Under the pieces are notes generated by a model. It searched no databases, was not told where the DNA came from, and saw only the letters and a program-made list of their open reading frames with translations. From the NCBI GenBank assembly GCA_965276635.1, contig CBDIBC010000005.1, positions 1,922,001 to 1,986,000 on the forward strand: 64,000 nt of DNA, given 5' to 3'. Numbering within the stretch: the first letter of the stretch is position 1; every line of letters begins with the position of its first letter. This DNA comes from CBDIBC01 sp965276635 (GTDB taxonomy: Bacteria > Actinomycetota > Acidimicrobiia > Acidimicrobiales > Palsa-688). A program made the translations under genes and the position numbers. Of the stretch, positions 33,731 through 42,945 are shown piece after piece.

Positions 33731-34785
33731 GCGCCGGGGCGCGGTGGTGGCTGACCGAGCCGGAGCGCAACGCCACCGCCTCGTGGATCGCATCGGTGCA
33801 GCTGCCGAGTGGGATGATCCCCTGGTTCCCCGGTGGCCACGCCGACCCGTGGAACCACACGGAGGCGGCCATGGCCCTCGCCCTCACCGGTCGGGTCGCC
33901 GAGGCTGAGGCGGCCTACCAGTGGCTGGTCGACACCCAGCACCCCGACGGCGGATGGTGTCTCTACTACCTGGCCGAAGGGGTGGAGGAGCCCCGCCGCG
34001 ACCCGAACGTGTGCGCCTATGTGGCCACCGGTGTCTGGTGGCAGTACCTCACTTCGGGTGACCGTCGGTTCCTGCAGCGGATGTGGCGTGCGGTGGACGC
34101 CGCCATCAGCTTCGTCCTGCGCCTGCAGGAGCCGGGCGGGGAGGTGGTGTGGTCGCTCGACGTCGACGGCCGTCGCGGTGGGTTCGCCCTGCTCACCGGG
34201 AACTCGTCCATGCACCACAGCCTGCGGTGCGCGGTGGCGATCGCCGAGGTGCTCGGTCACGAGCGCCCCGACTGGGAGCTGGCCGCCGGGCGGATAGCGG
34301 ATGCCGTCGCCCACCGTCCGGGGGCCTTCGCACCCAAGGACCGCTGGGCCATGGACTGGTACTACCCGGTGCTCAGCGGGGCCCTGTCGGTGGAGGTGGC
34401 GCGCGAGCGGCTGGTCGAGCGGTGGGACGCGTTCGTCATGGACGGCGTCGGGGTTCGCTGCGTGGTGGACCACCCCTGGGTCACCGCCGCCGAGACGGCT
34501 GAGTGCGTCATGGCCCTCGACGCCGTCGGCATGGTCGAGCGCAGCCGCCGCCTCTTCGCCTGGACCCACCATCTCCGCGACGCCGACGGTGCCTACTGGA
34601 CCGGTTGTGTCCATCCCCAGTGCGTCCGCTACCCCGGCGGGGAGCGGTCCACGTACACGTCGGCCGCGGTGCTGCTGGCTGATCACGTGCTGGTCGGGCG
34701 GGGACCGGCAGCCGGGCTGTTCCGTGGTGAGTCCCTCCCGCCGACCATCGACCTCGGCGACAGGGAGCCCGTCCGCAAGAGCTGA
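33727..34785 (+). CDS. Prenyltransferase/squalene-cyclase-like (alpha/alpha-toroid) protein
   Basis: About 352 residues with repeated helix pairs and Trp/Gly-rich turns: WIASVQLPSGMIPWFPGGHADPWN, YQWLVDTQHPDGGWCLYYL, FVLRLQEPGGEVVWSLDVDG, TGNSSMHHSLRCAVAIAEVLG. The QxxDGxW-like turns match prenyltransferase/squalene-oxidase repeats or six-hairpin glycosidases. The DxDD motif of cyclases is not evident, so catalysis is uncertain. Last gene of the GT4-methyltransferase operon; start ATG 33727 overlaps the previous stop by 4 bases. Confidence 0.8.
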   Translation: MSAGARWWLTEPERNATASWIASVQLPSGMIPWFPGGHADPWNHTEAAMALALTGRVAEAEAAYQWLVDTQHPDGGWCLYYLAEGVEEPRRDPNVCAYVATGVWWQYLTSGDRRFLQRMWRAVDAAISFVLRLQEPGGEVVWSLDVDGRRGGFALLTGNSSMHHSLRCAVAIAEVLGHERPDWELAAGRIADAVAHRPGAFAPKDRWAMDWYYPVLSGALSVEVARERLVERWDAFVMDGVGVRCVVDHPWVTAAETAECVMALDAVGMVERSRRLFAWTHHLRDADGAYWTGCVHPQCVRYPGGERSTYTSAAVLLADHVLVGRGPAAGLFRGESLPPTIDLGDREPVRKS

Positions 34786-34788
34786 GAC

Positions 34789-36141
34789 CTACGGGCTGGC
34801 CGGTTCGAGGGCAGCAACGACCTGGCGGGCAGCTCGCCGGCCGGTGCCGACGCAAGCCGGGATGCCGGCACCCCGGTAGCTGGACCCGGCCAGGGTGATG
34901 CTCGGGGCCACCGCAGCCAGGTGGCGCTCGAACCCGTCGACGCGCTGCAGGTGCCCCACCCGGTACAGCGGGAAGGACTCGGGCCAACGGCTGACGCGGA
35001 AGGCATCTGGCCCGGCGGTGGTGCCGGTCGCCCGGGCCAGCTCGCCGGCCAGGCGTTCGACCAGGACGGCATCGTCGACTTCGCCGGCCCGGCGGTCGCC
35101 GTGGCGGCCGGCCGACACCCGTACCACCGTGGTGCCTGGTGTCGCCCAGCGCGACCACTTGCTCGATCCGAACGAGCAGGCCGTCATGAGCGTCCCCTCA
35201 CCGGGGGGGACCAGGATGCCGTTGATGCCCGGTGGTGCCGGCAGGTCGGACGCCTGGTACGAGAGCGTCGTGAGCACCACCGACGTGAGCGACAGGTCCC
35301 CCAGGCCGCCGGGGGCATGGTCGCCGAGCAGCCGGGCTGCGATGGGTGCCGGCACGGCCAGGACGACACCGTCGAACCGCTCGGAGCCGTCGACGACGAT
35401 CCCCCCGCCTGCGGCCGGGCGTGCCGACGAGACGGCGTGACGGTGGACCCCTACGCCGGCGCCGGCGAGCCGGTCGACCAACCGGTCGATCAGCGCGGCC
35501 AGGCCGGCGCGGGGGGCCAGGAAGAGCGGTCCGGTCCCGGCGCCCCCGGGCAGGACGCGCAGGCCGAGGAGCAGGCTGCGGCTGCGTCGGGCCACGGCCA
35601 GGATCTGGGGCGCCGTGGCCAGGGCGCTGAGGTCGGCTGTGCGCGCCGCGTGGATGCTGCCGACGAGGGGCTCGACGAGGCGAGCGGCCACCTCCGAGCC
35701 GAAGCGGCCGGCGACCAGGTCGTCGACGCTGAGATCGTCGGGGAGGTCCCGTCGCGGCAGCACCAGGTCCAGGGCGGCACGCAGCATCCCGACCGGGCTG
35801 AGCAGCCCGGACGTCGCGATGGGCCGGACGGCGCGGGGTACCCCGAGGGCCAGCCCTTCCGGCAGCGTCCGCAGCCGGCCGCCGGTCCACAGCAGGGTGC
35901 GTCCGGCCTCGGGCGCCACCAACTCCTCGGCCAGGCCTAGCTCGGCGCACAGGTCGACGGCGTCGGGCACCCGGGTGAGGAAGGCGTCGGGACCCTCGTC
36001 GACGGGGCGCCCGGCGAACTCGGAGGTCTGCAACGCGCCGCCGAGCCGTCCCGGCTCGAAGATCGACACCTCGGCCCTGGCGCGCAGCTCCCAGGCGGCG
36101 GCCAGCCCGGCGATGCCGCCGCCGATCACCGCGACTCTCAT
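34789..36141 (-). CDS. cgoX: Coproporphyrinogen III oxidase / protoporphyrinogen oxidase (HemY type)
   Basis: This FAD enzyme oxidises coproporphyrinogen III to coproporphyrin III in the Gram-positive haem route. The 450-residue protein begins at ATG 36141 with the dinucleotide-binding MRVAVIGGGIAGLAAAWEL. It has DEGPDAFLTRVPDAVDLC, VEPLVGSIHAARTADLS and the C-terminal FAD contact ITLAGSSYRGAGIPACVGTGR, all typical of HemY/HemG2. It lies 10 bases after hemE in one operon. With ChdC encoded at 7 kb, the coproporphyrin-dependent path is favoured; the ferrochelatase gene is not in the window. Confidence 0.92.
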   Translation of the reverse strand: MRVAVIGGGIAGLAAAWELRARAEVSIFEPGRLGGALQTSEFAGRPVDEGPDAFLTRVPDAVDLCAELGLAEELVAPEAGRTLLWTGGRLRTLPEGLALGVPRAVRPIATSGLLSPVGMLRAALDLVLPRRDLPDDLSVDDLVAGRFGSEVAARLVEPLVGSIHAARTADLSALATAPQILAVARRSRSLLLGLRVLPGGAGTGPLFLAPRAGLAALIDRLVDRLAGAGVGVHRHAVSSARPAAGGGIVVDGSERFDGVVLAVPAPIAARLLGDHAPGGLGDLSLTSVVLTTLSYQASDLPAPPGINGILVPPGEGTLMTACSFGSSKWSRWATPGTTVVRVSAGRHGDRRAGEVDDAVLVERLAGELARATGTTAGPDAFRVSRWPESFPLYRVGHLQRVDGFERHLAAVAPSITLAGSSYRGAGIPACVGTGRRAARQVVAALEPASP

Positions 36142-36151
36142 CTCGCGCCCG

Positions 36152-37180
36152 TCATCGGGGCGTCGTGGCATGCACCAGGTCCACCACCCGCTCCAGGACG
36201 GTCGGGTCCGTCTGGGGCATCACGCCGTGCCCGAGGTTGAACACGTGGCCGGGCAGTCCCGTTGCCGCGTCCAGGACCTGGCGAGTCGCCTGGGCCGCCG
36301 CCTCCCAGCCGGCGATGCACGCCACCGGGTCGAGGTTTCCCTGCAGCGCCAACCCCGGGCCGACCCGGGCCGCCGCCACCGGGAGGGGGACCCGCCAGTC
36401 GACGCCGACCACGTCGGCCCCGGCTTCGGCGAAGAGCGCCAGCAGCTCACCCGTGGTCACCCCGAAATGGATGCGGGGCACGTCGAGGTCGGCGATCCCG
36501 GCGAACACCTTGGCGCTGGCAGGCAGGGCGAAGCGCCGGTAGTCGTCCGGGCTGAGGGCCCCGGCCCAGCTGTCGAACAGCTGGATGGCGCCGGCCCCGG
36601 CGGTGATCTGCGCCCGCAGGCTGGCGATGGCCTGGTCGGCGAGCCGGTCGGCGAGCGCGAACCAGGTGGCCGGGTCGGTGTACATGAGGCTCTTGGTGCG
36701 GGCGTAGTCGCGTGACGGGCGCCCCTCGATCAGGTAGCTGGCGACCGTGAAGGGGGCGCCCGCGAAGCCGATCAGGGGCACGTCGAGCGCATCGACGAGG
36801 ATCCGCACCGTCTCGGTCAACCACGGTGCGTCTTCCTCCACCACCAGGGGGCGGACCCGCGGCAGGTCCGCAGGACCGGCGAAGGGCTGCTCGGCCACCG
36901 GGCCGGTCCCGGCCACGATGTCGACGCCGAAGCCGGTGGCGGCGACCGGGACCATGATGTCGGAGAACAGGATGGCGGCGTCCACTCCGTAGCGGCGCAC
37001 CGGCTGGAGCGTGACCTCGGCCGCCAGCTCGGGGCGACGGACGGCGTCGAGGATGCTCTCGGTCCCGCGGATGTCGCGGTACTCCGGTAGCGAGCGCCCG
37101 GCCTGGCGCATGAACCACACCGGCGTGTGGCTGGTGGGCTGGCAGCGGCAGGCGGCGAGGAACGCGCTGGGCTCAGCCAC
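36152..37180 (-). CDS. hemE: Uroporphyrinogen decarboxylase
   Basis: HemE removes four carboxyls from uroporphyrinogen III to give coproporphyrinogen III, the substrate of CgoX next door. From GTG 37180 it has 342 residues: TPVWFMRQAGRSLPEYR (N-terminal signature with substrate-binding Arg), ILFSDIMVPVAATG, LIGFAGAPFTVASYLIEG, IQLFDSWAGALSPDDYRRF, GVDWRVPL, GNLDP and FNLGHGVMPQTDP. The open frame continues upstream, but the start overlaps the ACT-domain gene by 8 bases, arguing for translational coupling. Confidence 0.96.
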   Translation of the reverse strand: MAEPSAFLAACRCQPTSHTPVWFMRQAGRSLPEYRDIRGTESILDAVRRPELAAEVTLQPVRRYGVDAAILFSDIMVPVAATGFGVDIVAGTGPVAEQPFAGPADLPRVRPLVVEEDAPWLTETVRILVDALDVPLIGFAGAPFTVASYLIEGRPSRDYARTKSLMYTDPATWFALADRLADQAIASLRAQITAGAGAIQLFDSWAGALSPDDYRRFALPASAKVFAGIADLDVPRIHFGVTTGELLALFAEAGADVVGVDWRVPLPVAAARVGPGLALQGNLDPVACIAGWEAAAQATRQVLDAATGLPGHVFNLGHGVMPQTDPTVLERVVDLVHATTPR

Positions 37181-37607
37181 CGGCGACGCGGTCGTCGGAG
37201 TCGGTGCCGGCCCCGGCCGGCCCGAGCAGGCCGGCCATCCCACGCGCCACCTTCGTGGTGAGCGTCCAGGGCCAGACCAGGGTGGAGCGGGCCAGGTGCA
37301 CACCGGCGGTCAACGGCCAGAGGCCGGTGCGCACCAGGCGCGTCGGCTGCCCGCCGAGCGCGGCGGCCAACTCGTCGGCATCGACCGCACCGGCGACCAC
37401 GAACACGTCGTGGGCGCGGCCGTCCTCGTCATGCGAGGCATGGCACGCCTCCACGTTGGCGCCCCGATCCTCGAACCAGGCGGCGATGGCAGCCAGCAGA
37501 CCCACGCGGTCGGGGGCGTGGACGGTGACGAGCACCCGGCCGTCGACCAGCGCGGCCGACAGGCTGGTGGCGTCGAGGAGGCGGCGCAGCGACGCGGTGG
37601 TGGCCAC
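37173..37607 (-). CDS. ACT-domain protein upstream of hemE
   Basis: About 144 residues from GTG 37607. The centre is an ACT domain: GRVLVTVHAPDRVGLLAAIAAWFEDRGANVEACH, which includes the DRVGLL turn typical of GlnD/ACT ligand-binding modules (split here: DRVGLLAAIA and DRGANVEACH). A hydrophobic C-terminal part follows. ACT domains bind amino acids or other small ligands. As first gene of the ACT-hemE-cgoX operon (8-base overlap with hemE) it could tie haem synthesis to a metabolite; this is inference. No enzyme domain is present. Confidence 0.75.
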   Translation of the reverse strand: MATTASLRRLLDATSLSAALVDGRVLVTVHAPDRVGLLAAIAAWFEDRGANVEACHASHDEDGRAHDVFVVAGAVDADELAAALGGQPTRLVRTGLWPLTAGVHLARSTLVWPWTLTTKVARGMAGLLGPAGAGTDSDDRVAGG

Positions 37608-37697
37608 AGCCGATCGTACCGTTCGCTGCCGGAGAGCCTCGCCCGGGCGGCGGCTTGCAAATTCGGTCCTCACCACGCATTGTTGAGGTTTCCCTTT

Positions 37698-39980
37698 ATG
37701 GCACATCCCGAGCTTTCGGCGGAGCAGGCCCATGTGGACCACGCCTACGAGCGACTGGAAGCCATGCGCGCGGCCGCGGCCGAGATGCTGGCGGAGGCGT
37801 TCGGCGAGCGAGGCGGGACGTTCCAGTCCTTCACCGAGCGCGACATCCGGGTGCGCACCAGCCTGAGCCGGCTCGAGCACCTCCAGATCGGGCGGGAGTC
37901 GCTGGTCTTCGGGCGCATCGACGCAGCCATCGACAACGCCCATCAGAACGGCGCAGAGCCGAGCGGGCCCACGGCAAGTGGCGTCGACGCCGGCACCGAG
38001 GCCTTCCACATCGGTCGCCTGGCCATCTCCGACGCCTCCCAGGACCCCCTGGTGGTCGACTGGCGGGCGCCGGTGGCCGAACCGTTCTACCGGGCGACGG
38101 GTGCCCACACCATGGGCCTGCGCCGGCGCCGGCACTTCCTCACCGAGGGCCGCGCCGTGGTCGACCTGGAGGACGAGCTGTTCGACTTCGACGGCTCCAA
38201 CGACGGCACCAGCCTGGGCCTGTCGGGCTCGCAGGTGCTCCTGGCCGCACTGAGCCGCGGACGCAGCGGACGCATGCGAGACATCGTGGCGACCGTCCAG
38301 CGCGAGCAGGACGAGGTCATCCGCGGCCCGCTCGGCGGGGTCCTGGTGGTGCAGGGAGGTCCGGGGACGGGAAAGACGGCAGTGGCGCTGCACCGAGCGG
38401 CATACCTGCTGTACACGCACCGGTTCCCGCTCGAGAGCCAGGGGGTGCTCGTCGTCGGCCCGAACCCGACCTTCCTGCGCTACATCGAGCACGTCCTGCC
38501 GTCGCTCGGTGAGAGCGGTGTCGAGCTGTCGACCATCTCCGGGTTGTACGCCGACGCCCGCCCGACGGCGACCGAGCCGGAGCCGACCTCCCGGCTGAAG
38601 GGGGATGCCCGGATGGCGAGGCTCCTCGCTCGGGCCGTCGGCGATCGTCAACGCCCCCTTCGCCGGCGGCTGGAGATCCCCTACGGCCGAGCTCTGCTTC
38701 GCCTGACGCCCGAGGCGTCCGCCCAGGTGGTGGCCGGAGCCAAGCGGCGGCCAGGATCCCACAACGCTCGCCGCCGGACGGTCGAGACGCTGTTGTGGCG
38801 CCACCTGCTCATCGAGGTGGAGCGCCGCGTCGGCCGTCCCGACGGGCCCACCGAGAACGGCGCAGACCCGGCGGGGGATGCGTTGACGGCGACGGAGCTC
38901 GGTCGCGAGCTGCGCCGGCTGCCGGAGGTGGTCGAGGCCCTCGACCGCATGTGGCCGGTGCTCACGCCCGAAGAGCTGCTTCACGACCTGTTCGGCGCCC
39001 GCCCGCTGATCGACCTGGCCGGACGCACATTCTTCGACGACGCCGACCGGTCCCGCTTGGAACGGCCGCGATCGCCGACCTACGGCGACGTGGCCTGGAC
39101 GGCAGCGGACATTGCCCTGCTCGACGAGGCACGCGCCCTTCTCGGGACCCCACGGCGTAGGCAGACACAGACCGACGAGGCCGACATCCGCTCCTTTGGC
39201 CACATCGTGGTCGACGAAGCCCAGGACCTCTCACCGATGCAGCTGCGCATGCTCTCCCGGCGTTCTCTCGGCGGTTCCATGACGATCGTCGGTGACATCG
39301 CCCAAGCCACCGGCAGCTGGGCGCCCTCGTCGTGGGGCCAGGTCGTCGAGCACCTCTCGGGCAGCCGCCCCTGGCGCCGAGTGGAGCTGACCGTGAACTA
39401 CCGCACCCCCGTGGAGATCATGGACCTGGCTGGCCGGGTCCTGGAGGAGGGGGCGCCGGGCATGCAGCCGCCCGAGGCGGTACGTACCACGGGCGATCCT
39501 GTCCGGATTCGCGCCGCGGACGGATCTCCGGGGTCCGATCGGGACCTGGGCTCGCTCCTCGTCCGCACTGCCGGCGAGGAGCTGGCCGCTGTGCGCCCCG
39601 GCGGCGCCGAGGACGGATCTGTCGGTGTGATCGTGGCTGCCTCGCAGCTGGCGGAGTTGAGCCGGCGGATGACCGACGCCGGCACGGTCCACGGCACCGT
39701 CGACGGCGCCGCGCTCGACGAGGCCATCACGCTCCTCGCCGTGGAGGACGCCAAGGGCCTGGAGTTCGACGCGGTGATCGCCGTCGAGCCGGCGCGGATG
39801 GCTCGCGAGTCGGCCCAGGGCCTCCGGTCGGTCTACGTGGCCCTCACCCGGGCCACCCGCCGCCTTGCCGTCCTGCACGCGGAGCCCCTGCCGGTGTCGT
39901 TCGACGCCCCCCGCCCCTCCTCTGTCAGTCACTCCAGCCACTCGACGCCGGTCTGGGAGACGACCGACACCGGGGACTAG
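37698..39980 (+). CDS. helD: HelD-like UvrD/Rep-family helicase (RNA polymerase recycling factor)
   Basis: A 760-residue SF1-like ATPase. Features are the N-terminal helical arm (ELSAEQAHVDHAYERLEAM), DPLVVDWRAPVAEPFYRA, Walker A VVQGGPGTGKTAVALHR, HIVVDEAQDLSPMQLRML, GSMTIVGDIAQATG, ELTVNYRTPVEIMDLA, and motif VI VYVALTRATRRLAVLH. These match actinobacterial HelD, which rescues stalled RNA polymerase and can protect against rifampicin. Start ATG 37698 has GAGG nine bases upstream. A promoter-like TTGCAA (37655-37660) with CATTGT 17 bases later is weak. I saw no rifamycin-associated element upstream. Confidence 0.92.
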   Translation: MAHPELSAEQAHVDHAYERLEAMRAAAAEMLAEAFGERGGTFQSFTERDIRVRTSLSRLEHLQIGRESLVFGRIDAAIDNAHQNGAEPSGPTASGVDAGTEAFHIGRLAISDASQDPLVVDWRAPVAEPFYRATGAHTMGLRRRRHFLTEGRAVVDLEDELFDFDGSNDGTSLGLSGSQVLLAALSRGRSGRMRDIVATVQREQDEVIRGPLGGVLVVQGGPGTGKTAVALHRAAYLLYTHRFPLESQGVLVVGPNPTFLRYIEHVLPSLGESGVELSTISGLYADARPTATEPEPTSRLKGDARMARLLARAVGDRQRPLRRRLEIPYGRALLRLTPEASAQVVAGAKRRPGSHNARRRTVETLLWRHLLIEVERRVGRPDGPTENGADPAGDALTATELGRELRRLPEVVEALDRMWPVLTPEELLHDLFGARPLIDLAGRTFFDDADRSRLERPRSPTYGDVAWTAADIALLDEARALLGTPRRRQTQTDEADIRSFGHIVVDEAQDLSPMQLRMLSRRSLGGSMTIVGDIAQATGSWAPSSWGQVVEHLSGSRPWRRVELTVNYRTPVEIMDLAGRVLEEGAPGMQPPEAVRTTGDPVRIRAADGSPGSDRDLGSLLVRTAGEELAAVRPGGAEDGSVGVIVAASQLAELSRRMTDAGTVHGTVDGAALDEAITLLAVEDAKGLEFDAVIAVEPARMARESAQGLRSVYVALTRATRRLAVLHAEPLPVSFDAPRPSSVSHSSHSTPVWETTDTGD

Positions 39981-39984
39981 CCGA

Positions 39985-41115
39985 TTACCGCCCGCTCACG
40001 GCCCGTCCCCGCCACTGCCGGGGCCGGCGCAGGGCCAGGAGGACCCCCGATCGCACGAACAGGACCACGAACGCGGCCAACGGCACGGGGAACAGGGCGG
40101 CGGTCGCCCAACCGAAGCCCCCGACGCGCCGCAACATCCACGCCACCTCTACCGCCCACGCCCCGTAGATGATCGCGCTGGTCAGCCGGTGTGGTCCCAG
40201 CGCGGCATGGATCCCCGAGCCAGTGGCCGCCAGCGCCCCCCATACCCACACCGAGGTGCCGATCACGGCCACGAGGGGCGCCCCCCGGGCACCGGACGCC
40301 AATGCCTTCGTCCACCCGTCGACCAGCTGGCGCAGGCCGGACGGGTACATCCGGAACTGCACGGTCCGGCCCCCGCCGAGGAGCCGGACCGGGATGCCCT
40401 CACCGCGCGCCCGTTCGGCCAGGGCCAGGTCCTCGGTGACCCGCCCTCGGACGTCAGGGTGGGCATGGCCGCCGATCCGCGCGTAGTCGCGCCGGGAGAT
40501 GATCAGGCAAGGCCCGAAGGCCACCTTCGTCGCTCGGCGCGGCGGCCCGGTGAACGCTCCCGACCCGGTCAGCGACACCAGGTTGCACACGGCCGACAGC
40601 CGTTCGTAGAGCCGCTCGATCTGATGGAAGGGCTCGACGGAGAGCAGGCCGCCGGCATGGGACGGGGAGGACGCCCGGACGGCGAGGAGGCGGGCCAGCC
40701 CGTCGGGCGCCAGGGTCACATCGGCGTCGAGGAACACGAGGATGTCGCCCGCGGTCGACTGGCTGCCCCGATGGCACGCCCACGTCTTGCCGACCCATCC
40801 CGCAGGCGGGCCGCCGGAGGCGAGGACGGTCGCCCCGCCGGCGACGGCGATGGACGCGGTGGCGTCGGTCGAGTCGTCGTCGACCACGACGATCTCGCCC
40901 GCCGGGCACGTCTGGGCCGAGAGCGAACGGAGGAGGGCCGGGAGCGAGGCGGCTTCGTTGCGGGCGGGGATGACCACCGACACGCGCCCGGCGGCCGGGT
41001 GGCCGGCGGGGCCACGGAGGTCCGGCGGCGCTCCGTCGGGAGTGGGGACCCGGGCCAGGAGCCAGGCGCCGACCAGCCATTGCAGCGCGGACCACCCGTC
41101 ACCGAACGTCACCAC
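39985..41115 (-). CDS. Membrane-anchored family 2 glycosyltransferase
   Basis: About 376 residues: an N-terminal hydrophobic segment (WLVGAWLLARV), a GT2 domain (VSVVIPARNEAASLPALLRSL, EIVVVDDDSTDATAS, GWVGKTWACHRG, LVFLDADVTLAPDGLARL), and two or three C-terminal transmembrane helices. The GKxWAC and LFLDADV pattern resembles carotenoid glycosyltransferase CrtQ-like or hopene-associated (HpnB) enzymes. The acceptor is unknown. Start GTG 41115 or 41112. A small CxxC protein gene lies 34 bases upstream on the same strand. Confidence 0.85.
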   Translation of the reverse strand: MVTFGDGWSALQWLVGAWLLARVPTPDGAPPDLRGPAGHPAAGRVSVVIPARNEAASLPALLRSLSAQTCPAGEIVVVDDDSTDATASIAVAGGATVLASGGPPAGWVGKTWACHRGSQSTAGDILVFLDADVTLAPDGLARLLAVRASSPSHAGGLLSVEPFHQIERLYERLSAVCNLVSLTGSGAFTGPPRRATKVAFGPCLIISRRDYARIGGHAHPDVRGRVTEDLALAERARGEGIPVRLLGGGRTVQFRMYPSGLRQLVDGWTKALASGARGAPLVAVIGTSVWVWGALAATGSGIHAALGPHRLTSAIIYGAWAVEVAWMLRRVGGFGWATAALFPVPLAAFVVLFVRSGVLLALRRPRQWRGRAVSGR

Positions 41116-41149
41116 GGTCGCGCCGTCACCTGCTCGTGTCGGGCGGCGC

Positions 41150-41359
41150 TCAGGCCGCGGGTGGGCGCCGTCGCAGTCGCAGGAACCGGTGCACCGCCTC
41201 GGTCGCCGGCGATCGCACGGCAGGGTCGGGCCGGCGGGCGCAGGTCGCACAGAGGCCGCGGTTGGCGGCGGTCAGGCGAGTGAGGATGAAGAGCTCGCGA
41301 TGCGCCGGATCGGTGTCGTTGTACGCCTGTCGGCACTGGGCGCATCGGCGAACGGCCAT
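41150..41359 (-). CDS. Small zinc-ribbon-like protein
   Basis: A 69-residue product starting MAVRRCAQCRQAYN and continuing with LTAANRGLCATCARRPDP. Two CxxC pairs about 27 residues apart suggest a zinc ribbon or rubredoxin-like knuckle. The Arg-rich C-terminus (RFLRLRRRPP) could bind nucleic acid. It lies between the divergent pyrE and the downstream glycosyltransferase. Its small size makes it easy to miss; the Cys pattern is the main evidence. Confidence 0.65.
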   Translation of the reverse strand: MAVRRCAQCRQAYNDTDPAHRELFILTRLTAANRGLCATCARRPDPAVRSPATEAVHRFLRLRRRPPAA

Positions 41360-41383
41360 GTAGCATCTTGCCTCATCGCCACT

Positions 41384-41929
41384 GTGGATCCCCAGGTTCG
41401 CGTCCGGATGGCCGAGCTCATCCGCCGTCACGGCTACGAGCACCGGGAGGAGCCGTTCCAGCTGACGTCGGGGGGGACGAGCCACGACTACGTCGACGGC
41501 AAGCACGCCCTCGCCACCGGCGCGGCGCTGCGGGATGCCAGCCAGGCCATCGTGGACAGCTTCGGCAGCGGCTACGACGCGGTGGGCGGCCCAACCATGG
41601 GAGCCGACGCGCTGTCCCACGGGGTGTCGCTGCTGTCGGGTGCGGGCTGGTTCGCCATCCGCAAGGAGCCGAAGGGCCATGGCCGGCGGTCGTGGGTGGA
41701 AGGGACTCGCCTGGAAGCCGGCGACCGGGTGCTGATCGTGGAGGACGTGGTGTCAACCGGGGGATCGTTGCTCCAGGCCGTGGAGCGCGTCCGCGAGCTC
41801 GGCGCGAAGATCGTGGGTGCCACCGCGCTGCTGGACCGTAGCCCGCAGGTGGCGACGCGCCTGGCGGCGGCAGGCATCGCCTGGGTACCGCTCACCACCT
41901 GGTCCGACCTGGGGATCGAACCGCTCTGA
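41384..41929 (+). CDS. pyrE: Orotate phosphoribosyltransferase
   Basis: PyrE makes orotidine 5'-phosphate from orotate and PRPP in pyrimidine synthesis. Motifs are LIRRHGYEHREEPFQLTSG, DYVDGKHALATG, GPTMGADALSHGVS, WFAIRKEPKGHG and the PRPP-binding RVLIVEDVVSTGGSLLQAVE. From GTG 41384 it has 181 residues; ATG 41408 is an alternative. No other pyr gene is adjacent. Confidence 0.94.
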   Translation: MDPQVRVRMAELIRRHGYEHREEPFQLTSGGTSHDYVDGKHALATGAALRDASQAIVDSFGSGYDAVGGPTMGADALSHGVSLLSGAGWFAIRKEPKGHGRRSWVEGTRLEAGDRVLIVEDVVSTGGSLLQAVERVRELGAKIVGATALLDRSPQVATRLAAAGIAWVPLTTWSDLGIEPL

Positions 41930-41964
41930 TGAGCGGTTGGCCGACTGGTCGACCGACCGGCGGG

Positions 41965-42825
41965 TCAGGCGACCAGGGCGCGGAGCTGACCGGCCTCGGG
42001 GTTCAGGCGCTCGAGGGGACCGGCGTGCTCGGCGATGGCCGCATGGTACGCAGCATGCTTGCGGGCGATCCGGGGGGTGACCGTGGCCTGGTCGACCAGG
42101 TCAGGATCCAGCTGGCTGTTGATGCCGTCCTTCAGCAGCGACAGCGCCTCGGCGCGCATCTGCGAGATGCGTGAGTCAGTGACCCCGAGCTCCTCGGCGA
42201 GCACCTGCATCGGCAGGTCCTCGAAGAAGTAGCCGACTACCACCCGGCGCAGGCGCTCGGGCAGGTGGGCAACGGCGGCGACCATGTAGGCCCGCCGCTC
42301 CTGGTCCAGCAGATCGTCGTCGGGCGTTCCGTCCGCCACGAGGAGGACCTCTTCGGCGTGGCCCTCCAATGGCAGGGCATCGAAGTTGAGCACGACGGCT
42401 CGATGCACGTCGTGGGCCAACGAGCTGATGGAGTCCGGCTCGACGCCCATGGCCCCGGCCAGCTCCTTGTGCGTCGGGGCCCGGCCCAGGTCGGCGGTGA
42501 GCTGTTCGGAGACCGCCGCCATGGACCGGGCCTTGGCCCGGACCGAGCGACTCGCCCAATCTCGCGAGCGCAGCTCGTCGATGAGCGCACCGCGGATGCG
42601 GGTGGCGGCGAAGCGGGCGAAGACGATGCCTCGCTCGGGGTCGAAGCTGCGAGCGGCCTGGGCCAGCCCAGCCATCCCCGCCGAGACCAGGTCGTCCCGG
42701 GAGACATGGCGCGGGATGCGCGACGCCAGGTCGGCGACCGCATAGTGCACGAGCGAGAGGTGAGCGCGAACGAGAGCATCCTCGTCGTTGACCCGTTGCT
42801 GCTGGAGACTGTCGGTGCAACGCAT
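41965..42825 (-). CDS. FliA/WhiG-family RNA polymerase sigma factor
   Basis: A 286-residue sigma-28-type factor. Region 2 is EDALVRAHLSLVHYAVADLASRIP and DDLVSAGMAGLAQAARSFDPERGIVFARFAATRIRGALIDELR. Region 3 contains LTADLGRAPTHKELAGAMG. Region 4 is LPERLRRVVVGYFFEDLPMQVLAEELGVTDSRISQMRAEAL. Quoted in parts, these are the layout of FliA (flagella) and WhiG (sporulation). An extra C-terminal segment follows region 4. It diverges from a LuxR-type regulator; a possible flagellar-chaperone-like gene lies 0.8 kb away. No anti-sigma factor is adjacent. Confidence 0.9.
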   Translation of the reverse strand: MRCTDSLQQQRVNDEDALVRAHLSLVHYAVADLASRIPRHVSRDDLVSAGMAGLAQAARSFDPERGIVFARFAATRIRGALIDELRSRDWASRSVRAKARSMAAVSEQLTADLGRAPTHKELAGAMGVEPDSISSLAHDVHRAVVLNFDALPLEGHAEEVLLVADGTPDDDLLDQERRAYMVAAVAHLPERLRRVVVGYFFEDLPMQVLAEELGVTDSRISQMRAEALSLLKDGINSQLDPDLVDQATVTPRIARKHAAYHAAIAEHAGPLERLNPEAGQLRALVA

Positions 42826-42945
42826 GTGTCTGTTCTCGGCCGGTCCCTGCGCCGACTTGATCGGCTTGTCGGCTGATAGGGCGCCGGCCGGGCTCCCCCA
42901 CCCGGGCCAGTCTGCCTAGCCCGTTCGGACTACACCGGGCGGGCG

